This document shows positions 7,641 to 11,346 of a stretch of 11,346 nt of DNA, piece after piece. Within the stretch, counting starts at the first letter, position 1. The number at the start of each line of letters is the position of its first letter. The notes beneath the pieces were generated by a model, which ran no database searches, was not told where the DNA came from, and worked only from the letters and a program-made list of their open reading frames with translations. The position numbers were made by a program, and so were the translations under genes. Source of the DNA: Chromatiales bacterium (GTDB lineage: Bacteria; Pseudomonadota; Gammaproteobacteria; JACCYU01); NCBI GenBank assembly GCA_031177845.1, contig JAPSGG010000017.1:1-11346 (forward strand), given 5' to 3'.

Positions 7641-8114
7641 CTACTGCCGCTGCTTCATCAGCCTTTGTTTATTCCGCTGCCAGTCGCGCTGTTTCTCCGT
7701 CGCCCGTTTGTCGTATTGTTTCTTTCCGCGTGCGAGACTGATCTCGAGCTTGGCGCGACCATTTTTCCAGTAGAGGGCCGTGGGCACCAGCGCATAACCT
7801 TTACGTTCCACCGCGCCGATCAGCCTGTCCAACTGGTCGCGATGCAGTAACAGTTTGCGCGTGCGTGAAGGATCCGGTGAAATGTGCGTCGAGGCCGTAG
7901 GCAGCGGCGCAATGTGCGCGCCGAGCAGCCACGCCTCGGCGTCCTTGATCAACACGTAGCTTTCGTTCAACTGCGCGCGGCCGCCGCGGAGACTCTTGAC
8001 CTCCCATCCTTCGAGCACCAGGCCGGCCTCGAACCGCTCCTCGATAAAGAAGTCATGCTGCGCTTTCTTGTTTAGCGCGATGGTGCCGCCGCCGTGCTTA
8101 TCTCGCTTGGTCAT
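7641..8114 (-). CDS. smpB: SsrA (tmRNA)-binding protein
   Basis: Binds tmRNA and carries it to stalled ribosomes for trans-translation. With start ATG 8114 it has 157 residues (E. coli 160) and aligns along its whole length: [34 protein letters not shown] in the N-terminal beta-barrel, [26 protein letters not shown], then [41 protein letters not shown], and a basic C-terminal tail [13 protein letters not shown] that enters the decoding centre. The frame stays open for 47 more codons upstream (to 8255), but this part has no SmpB character, and MTKRDKH matches the known N-terminus. There is no Shine-Dalgarno sequence before 8114; instead a TATAAT lies six bases upstream (see findings). The tmRNA gene itself is not in the window. 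It is convergent with dnaQ and divergent from ratA. Confidence 0.96.
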   Translation of the reverse strand: MTKRDKHGGGTIALNKKAQHDFFIEERFEAGLVLEGWEVKSLRGGRAQLNESYVLIKDAEAWLLGAHIAPLPTASTHISPDPSRTRKLLLHRDQLDRLIGAVERKGYALVPTALYWKNGRAKLEISLARGKKQYDKRATEKQRDWQRNKQRLMKQRQ

Positions 8115-8120
8115 ACAGGC

Positions 8121-8126
8121 ATTATA
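8121..8126 (-). promoter_or_regulatory. Possible smpB -10 box (TATAAT) close to the start codon
   Basis: On the - strand TATAAT is followed by GCCTGT and then the smpB ATG. A transcript from it would begin at or within a base or two of the start codon. No -35-like hexamer is found 16-18 bases upstream (GCGGCA there) and there is no TG extension, so this may be a chance match. Confidence 0.3.
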
Positions 8127-8244
8127 TGCGATCGACTCGCGGGTGCCGCCAGCACGCGCGGTCGTGCGATAGCAAGATCTGAAAAGTTCTTCCCGGCCTT
8201 TTCCGATTCGCTGCGCTGCGGCGCATGTCCGCGACTTGCTCTGT

Positions 8245-8273
8245 TTGTCAAACATTTATATGTTTGATAGATG
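8245..8273 (+). promoter_or_regulatory. Candidate promoter for ratA-ratB
   Basis: TTGTCA (8245-8250, 5 of 6 to the -35 consensus) and TAGATG (8268-8273, 3 of 6 to the -10 consensus) are separated by exactly 17 bases. Transcription would start near 8280, leaving a leader of about 89 bases before the ratA ATG. The -10 match is poor, as expected of a weak or activator-dependent promoter. The spacer is occupied by an inverted repeat, listed separately. Confidence 0.35.
8248..8267. promoter_or_regulatory. Operator-like inverted repeat, 8-4-8
   Basis: TCAAACAT-TTAT-ATGTTTGA: perfect 8-base arms (8248-8255 and 8260-8267) around a 4-base AT core, in an AT-rich island within GC-rich sequence. It overlaps the end of the possible -35 box and fills the -35/-10 spacer of the candidate ratA promoter. 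On the - strand its centre also reads TATAAA, so it could affect smpB as well. The symmetry fits a dimeric helix-turn-helix regulator; I do not recognise the family. Confidence 0.55.
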
Positions 8274-8368
8274 GTGCGACGTAACCCTGAGACGTGGAGT
8301 GCGCTGCTTGCCGACAGCCCCGCCCTGTAACCTTCAGAACTTCGCTTCCTGGTGAACTGGCATCCTTT

Positions 8369-8806
8369 ATGCGCACCGTACACCGCAACGCCGTGGTCCC
8401 TTACCTGCCTTCGGAAATGTTCGACTTGGTCAACGACATTGAGGCTTATCCTCAGTTTCTACCCTGGTGTCGAAGCGCACGGGTGTTGCAGCGCGATGAG
8501 CGGCAAATCAAGGCGACACTCAAAGTGGCCAAACGGGGGATCGAAACTTCCTTTACGACGCTCAACCTGCTGAAAAAGAATGAACGCGTCGAGATGCAGC
8601 TGATCGAGGGCCCATTTCGCCGGCTGGAAGGGCTGTGGAGATTCGAGCCGTCGGGAGCTGGTGCCTGCCGCGTATCGCTGGACATGGCCTTCGAGTTGTC
8701 GAGTAGGATTATGGCCCTGACCCTGGGGCCGGTATTCAATCACGCCGCCAATTTTCTGGTCGACGCCTTCGTCAAGCGCGCGCACGAGGTCTATGGCAAC
8801 CGATAA
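8369..8806 (+). CDS. ratA: RatA family protein (START/polyketide cyclase-like, Coq10-type fold)
   Basis: The E. coli homologue is reported to bind 50S subunits and block subunit joining; other members of this fold (Coq10) bind ubiquinone, so the physiological role is open. Start ATG 8369 gives 145 residues, the same as E. coli RatA, and the match runs end to end: NAVVPYLPSEMFDLVNDIEAYPQFLPWC near the N-terminus, SFTTLNLL, the LIEGPFRRLEGLWRFEP block, CRVSLDMAFEL, and FVKRAHEVYG at the C-terminus. A GTG at 8294 would add 25 residues with no family similarity, so I reject it. GGTGA (8351-8355) is the nearest ribosome-site-like stretch, rather far at 13 bases. The 3' end overlaps ratB by 14 bases. 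Divergent from smpB, as is common in this group of bacteria. Confidence 0.92.
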   Translation: MRTVHRNAVVPYLPSEMFDLVNDIEAYPQFLPWCRSARVLQRDERQIKATLKVAKRGIETSFTTLNLLKKNERVEMQLIEGPFRRLEGLWRFEPSGAGACRVSLDMAFELSSRIMALTLGPVFNHAANFLVDAFVKRAHEVYGNR

Positions 8807-9119
8807 CAGACTGGGGCGCATTGTTGTAGAGGTCGCCTACGCGCGCGCCGACGAACAGACCACCGTTGAACTTGAGCTTGTGGACGGCGCTACGGCTGGG
8901 GAGGCTATTCAAGGCTCGGGCTTACTCGAGCGCTATCCGGAAATCGATCTCGCTGTGAACCGAATCGGTGTGTTCGGCCAGCCCATCGAGCTCGACCGAT
9001 CAATACGACACAAGGATCGGATAGAGATCTACCGGCCGTTGCTAGCCGATCCCAAGGAGGCCCGTCGGCGGCGCGCAGAGGCCGCTAAGAGGCGAGATCA
9101 ATACGTCGGCCGCCGCTGA
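8793..9119 (+). CDS. ratB: RatB/RnfH family ubiquitin-like-fold protein
   Basis: Small 108-residue protein of the RnfH family (beta-grasp fold), for which no biochemical function is firmly known; despite the RatB name it is generally not thought to be a proven antitoxin. Family features: RIVVEVAYARADEQTTVELELVDGATAGEAIQGSGLLERYPEIDL in the first half, then NRIGVFGQPIELDRSIRHKDRIEIYRPLLADPKEARRRRAE, the most conserved part, with a strongly basic tail. The start overlaps ratA by 14 bases and has a good ribosome site (GAGGT, 8785-8789) inside ratA, so the pair is translated from one message. The last 35 bases overlap the 3' end of bamE on the other strand. Confidence 0.93.
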   Translation: MATDNRLGRIVVEVAYARADEQTTVELELVDGATAGEAIQGSGLLERYPEIDLAVNRIGVFGQPIELDRSIRHKDRIEIYRPLLADPKEARRRRAEAAKRRDQYVGRR

Positions 9120-9483
9120 CGCTGCGATTCTCATCCGCCGGATCTGCACTCTGCGGTGGCTCGATCCGGACGACTTGTCCGTCCTCGAAAAACACGGTAA
9201 GGCTACGCTGTTCCGCCGGTCCGTCGCCCGGCTTGAAGTAGTACACGTAATCCCAGCGATCGGTGTGATAACTGTCGTCGATGACGGGATTCCCAAGTAG
9301 AAAACGCACCTGTTCGGCGTTCATGCCCACCTCCAGTTGCTCGACGGTCTCCTCTTCTAGGGCATTGCCCTGCCGCACGTCAATCTTGTGCACTGAGACC
9401 ACGGAGCAGGTGCAGAGGATGAGAGCGGCGACAATGACGGCGACAAGGCGCGCATGCGCAATGCGTCGAAAGGGTATAATCAT
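9085..9483 (-). CDS. bamE: Outer membrane assembly lipoprotein BamE (SmpA/OmlA)
   Basis: Outer-membrane lipoprotein of the BAM complex, which folds beta-barrel proteins into the outer membrane. At 132 residues it has a signal segment (1-25) and the SmpA/OmlA domain: VHKIDVRQGNALEEETVEQLEVGMNAEQVRFLLGNPVIDDSYHTDRWDYVYYFKPGDG (31-88), then QRSLTVFFEDGQVVRIEP. The RQGN and VGM..QV..LLG.P blocks match E. coli BamE. The lipobox is unusual: LILCTC has two cysteines (24 and 26). Cys26 with Leu23-Cys24-Thr25 is the better acceptor, but Thr at -1 is rare. The C-terminal 20 residues are polar and probably disordered; they are encoded in the region overlapping ratB. Divergent from fur, with the start codon 69 bases from the fur start. 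Confidence 0.93.
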   Translation of the reverse strand: MIIPFRRIAHARLVAVIVAALILCTCSVVSVHKIDVRQGNALEEETVEQLEVGMNAEQVRFLLGNPVIDDSYHTDRWDYVYYFKPGDGPAEQRSLTVFFEDGQVVRIEPPQSADPADENRSVSGGRRIDLAS

Positions 9484-9493
9484 AAGAATACCG

Positions 9494-9553
9494 GTGAAAA
9501 GTGCTAGACTGCTCTACTACCGCATGATACGTCATACCACCTGGAGCGCATAG
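9494..9553 (+). CDS. Possible small upstream reading frame coupled to fur (uof-like)
   Basis: A reading frame ending in TAG at 9551-9553 shares its last base with the GTG start of fur (TAGTG). It could start at GTG 9494 (19 codons) or ATG 9524 (9 codons, MIRHTTWSA). The fur ribosome site GGAG lies inside it. E. coli fur is preceded by a short coupled frame, uof, which sets up this comparison; there is no sequence similarity I can claim. Neither start has a clear ribosome site, so translation is uncertain. Confidence 0.25.
   Translation: MKSARLLYYRMIRHTTWSA
9502..9510 (+). promoter_or_regulatory. Candidate extended -10 promoter for fur
   Basis: TGC-TAGACT carries the TG extension and matches the -10 consensus at 4 of 6 positions. 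No good -35 is seen upstream. Transcription would start near 9517, about 36 bases before the fur GTG and just before the ATG at 9524. A second -10-like TATAAT at 9475-9480 lacks both a -35 and a TG extension. Confidence 0.35.
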
Positions 9554-9984
9554 TGGAAAGCCAGGACCTCAAGAAGGCGGGACTCAAGGTCACGCTGCCA
9601 CGCATGAAGATCCTTGAAATACTCGAGACCTCCAATGCCGATACGCATCACCTGACCGCTGAAGACATCTATCGTATCCTGCTCGATTCGGGGGAGGAAA
9701 TCGGGCTGGCGACAGTTTACCGGGTATTGACTCAGTTCGAGGCCGCGGGTTTGGTGATCCGCCATCACTTCGAGGGCGGACAGGCGGTGTTCGAACTGGA
9801 TCGCGGCCGGCATCACGATCATTTGGTATGCGTGAAGTGCAGTAGGATCGTGGAATTCGTGGACGACACCATCGAGCGCAAGCAAAAGGAGATCGCATCA
9901 AGCGCCGGCTTCAAGATGACTGACCACGCGCTCATCATCTACGGTGTCTGCGGCAACTGTGAAAGCAGCATCGAGCGGCGTTGA
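9553..9984 (+). CDS. fur: Ferric uptake regulator
   Basis: Iron-sensing DNA-binding repressor. The 143-residue protein follows E. coli Fur closely: KKAGLKVTLPRMKILEILE and GEEIGLATVYRVLTQFEAAGLVIRHHFEGG (winged helix, with the recognition helix in ATVYRVLTQF), then the dimerisation domain. Metal ligands keep E. coli numbering: His33, Glu81, His88, His90 for one site and His87, Asp89, Glu108, His125 for the other. Two CxxC pairs are present, Cys93/96 and Cys133/136, enough for a structural zinc; Pseudomonas Fur lacks most of these. The start codon is GTG with a strong GGAG six bases upstream, and no other start fits. The gene is divergent from bamE and convergent with recN, 54 bases away; I see no strong terminator in that gap. 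Confidence 0.97.
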   Translation: MESQDLKKAGLKVTLPRMKILEILETSNADTHHLTAEDIYRILLDSGEEIGLATVYRVLTQFEAAGLVIRHHFEGGQAVFELDRGRHHDHLVCVKCSRIVEFVDDTIERKQKEIASSAGFKMTDHALIIYGVCGNCESSIERR

Positions 9985-10038
9985 CCCTCGCAGTCTCATA
10001 TGGGCGTGAGGAATCATGAGTCATTTATTCGCGCCCTG

Positions 10039-11346
10039 CTAAGCCGTATCCGCCTGCGCCCGGCCGATCATCTCCCTGGCATGAGCGCGGGTCTTGTCGG
10101 TCAGCTCCAGCCCCCCAAGCATGCGTGCAATCTCTTCCACCCGCGCGTGGGTCTCTAGGGCGAGGACGTCGGCGCGGGTCTTGTGTCTGTCGCTGCGCTT
10201 GCGGACTCGGTAATGATGATGAGCCTGCGCCGCGACCTGCGGGAGATGCGTCACGCAAAGCACCTGGCGATGCTCGCCTAAGTTCCGCAACTGGCGCCCG
10301 ACGACTTCCGCCACGGCCCCGCCGATGCCCGCGTCCACTTCATCGAAGATGAGCGTCGGAATACTCAAGTCCCGCGCGGCGACTATCATTATCGCGAGGC
10401 TGATTCTAGATAGCTCACCGCCCGAGGCAACCTTGCTCAGCGGTTTCACGGGATGGCCAGGATTGGCGCTGACCTGAAACTCGATGCGATCGAGCCCCTG
10501 CGGCGAGGGGCTGTCCTTTTCCCTGAATTCAACCGTAATCTCGAAACGCCCGCCTGGCATGCTGAGCTCTTGCATCGCATCGGTGACCGCTCTGCTCAGT
10601 TCGGATGCGGCGGCCGTGCGCGCCTCGTATATCGCCCGAGCCAAAGCCATGTAGTGGCTCTCGACTTCTTCCAACCGCGCGCGTAGCCCTTCAAGATCGA
10701 ATTCCGGACCCTGCAGGGAGTCCAGTTCAGCCTTCAATTCCGTTAGCCGATCCGGGAGTTGGGCAGGGGCTATCCGATGTTTACGCGCTAGTTGGTGAAT
10801 GTCGGAGAGTCTGGCCTCCACCCATGCGAGCCGCTGTGGGTCAGCATCCATGCTCTCGCCGTAACGACGTAGTGCACTGGAGGCCTCGCGTAACTGCGTC
10901 TGCGCTTCGCTCAGGAGAGCGACGGGCTCATTGAGTCGACTGTCCAATGCAAGCAGCGTCTCCAGCGCGCTGATGATCCTGCCCACGCGCGCATCCAGCG
11001 CATCCTCGTCGGCTTCGTACAGCGCCATGTAGGCGGCAGTGCTCGCTTCCCTCAAGCGCCCGGCATTGGCCAGGCGCCGATGTTCCTCGTCCAGAAGCTC
11101 AAATTCACCAGCACCGAGATTAAGCTCGACAAGTTCCTGTACCTGGAAACGCAGCAGATCGATGCGGTCATTGCGCTCGCGCCCCTGTGTTGCGAGCATC
11201 TGAAGCTTTTGCTGGAGCCTTTGATACTCGCCGTAGCACACCGCCAGCTTTTCGAGCCGTTCGCCGTTGTCGGCGTGCGTGTCGAGCAACTGGCGCTGCG
11301 TCTCAGCGCGCAACAGCGACTGATGCTCGTGCTGACCGTGGATATC
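10039..11346 (-). CDS. recN: DNA repair protein RecN (5' partial)
   Basis: SMC-like ATPase acting in double-strand break repair. The frame is open to the right edge (it begins in the middle of the conserved IHGQHEHQSLL), so about 435 C-terminal residues of a protein near 555 are visible; the Walker A half lies outside. The visible part has a long helical, coiled-coil-rich middle (about 11315-10550), then the C-terminal ATPase half: signature VASGGELSRISLAIMIVAA (10405-10425 for SGGELSR), Walker B LIFDEVDAGIGG (10318-10353) and the switch VTHLPQVAAQAH. The terminal AREMIGRAQADTA is a usual RecN ending. In many bacteria recN is LexA-controlled, but its promoter is not in the window. Closeness to fur and bamE is a common gammaproteobacterial arrangement. 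Confidence 0.96.
   Translation of the reverse strand, partial: DIHGQHEHQSLLRAETQRQLLDTHADNGERLEKLAVCYGEYQRLQQKLQMLATQGRERNDRIDLLRFQVQELVELNLGAGEFELLDEEHRRLANAGRLREASTAAYMALYEADEDALDARVGRIISALETLLALDSRLNEPVALLSEAQTQLREASSALRRYGESMDADPQRLAWVEARLSDIHQLARKHRIAPAQLPDRLTELKAELDSLQGPEFDLEGLRARLEEVESHYMALARAIYEARTAAASELSRAVTDAMQELSMPGGRFEITVEFREKDSPSPQGLDRIEFQVSANPGHPVKPLSKVASGGELSRISLAIMIVAARDLSIPTLIFDEVDAGIGGAVAEVVGRQLRNLGEHRQVLCVTHLPQVAAQAHHHYRVRKRSDRHKTRADVLALETHARVEEIARMLGGLELTDKTRAHAREMIGRAQADTA

Noticed and set aside
8115..8255. SmpB N-terminal extension of 47 residues
   Set aside because: Composition and sequence unlike any SmpB; MTKRDKH fits the family N-terminus and gives the usual length.
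8294..8368. RatA start at GTG 8294
   Set aside because: The 25 extra residues have no family similarity, and ATG 8369 gives exactly the E. coli length.
9281..9553. 90-codon open frame on the + strand as a real gene before fur
   Set aside because: Most of it is antisense to bamE with shadow-like composition; only its last codons are worth considering as a leader peptide.

Overview
The window (about 59% G+C by eye, not counted) is a stretch of bacterial chromosome that looks like the core genome of a non-enteric gammaproteobacterium. Gene content and order support this: mltD / yafS-like methyltransferase / rnhA / dnaQ matches the mltD-gloB-yafS-rnhA-dnaQ neighbourhood of E. coli, and smpB / ratA / ratB / bamE / fur / recN is another grouping typical of Gammaproteobacteria. 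Fur and RNase HI align almost residue for residue with the E. coli proteins. I cannot assign a genus from the sequence alone. I see no insertion sequence, phage gene, CRISPR array, rRNA or tRNA.

Layout. (1) 1-2616, + strand: the end of a YejABEF/Opp-type peptide ABC importer, with a permease cut by the left edge and a double-ATPase subunit. (2) 2653-5448, - strand: an orphan PP2C-type Ser/Thr phosphatase and, upstream of it across a 315-base gap, a MltD-type lytic transglycosylase lipoprotein with three LysM domains. (3) 5592-7548, + strand: a tight run of YafS-like methyltransferase, rnhA (17-base overlap) and dnaQ (15-base gap). Its 3' end faces smpB across a short gap holding a perfect palindrome. 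(4) 7641-9119: smpB (-) diverges from ratA-ratB (+), which overlap by 14 bases. The 254-base divergent region carries an 8-4-8 inverted repeat lying almost exactly between a possible -35 and -10. (5) 9085-11346: bamE (-) overlaps the tail of ratB by 35 bases and diverges from fur (+). Fur starts with GTG, and its start overlaps the stop of a small upstream reading frame. recN (-) converges on fur and runs off the right edge.

The genes serve nutrient import, cell-wall turnover, replication fidelity and RNA/DNA hybrid removal (dnaQ, rnhA), ribosome rescue (smpB), outer-membrane protein assembly (bamE), iron regulation (fur) and break repair (recN). I found no clearly new multi-gene system. The observations most worth a second look are regulatory: the dyad in the smpB/ratA region, a -10 box almost touching the smpB start codon, and the coupled small reading frame before fur.
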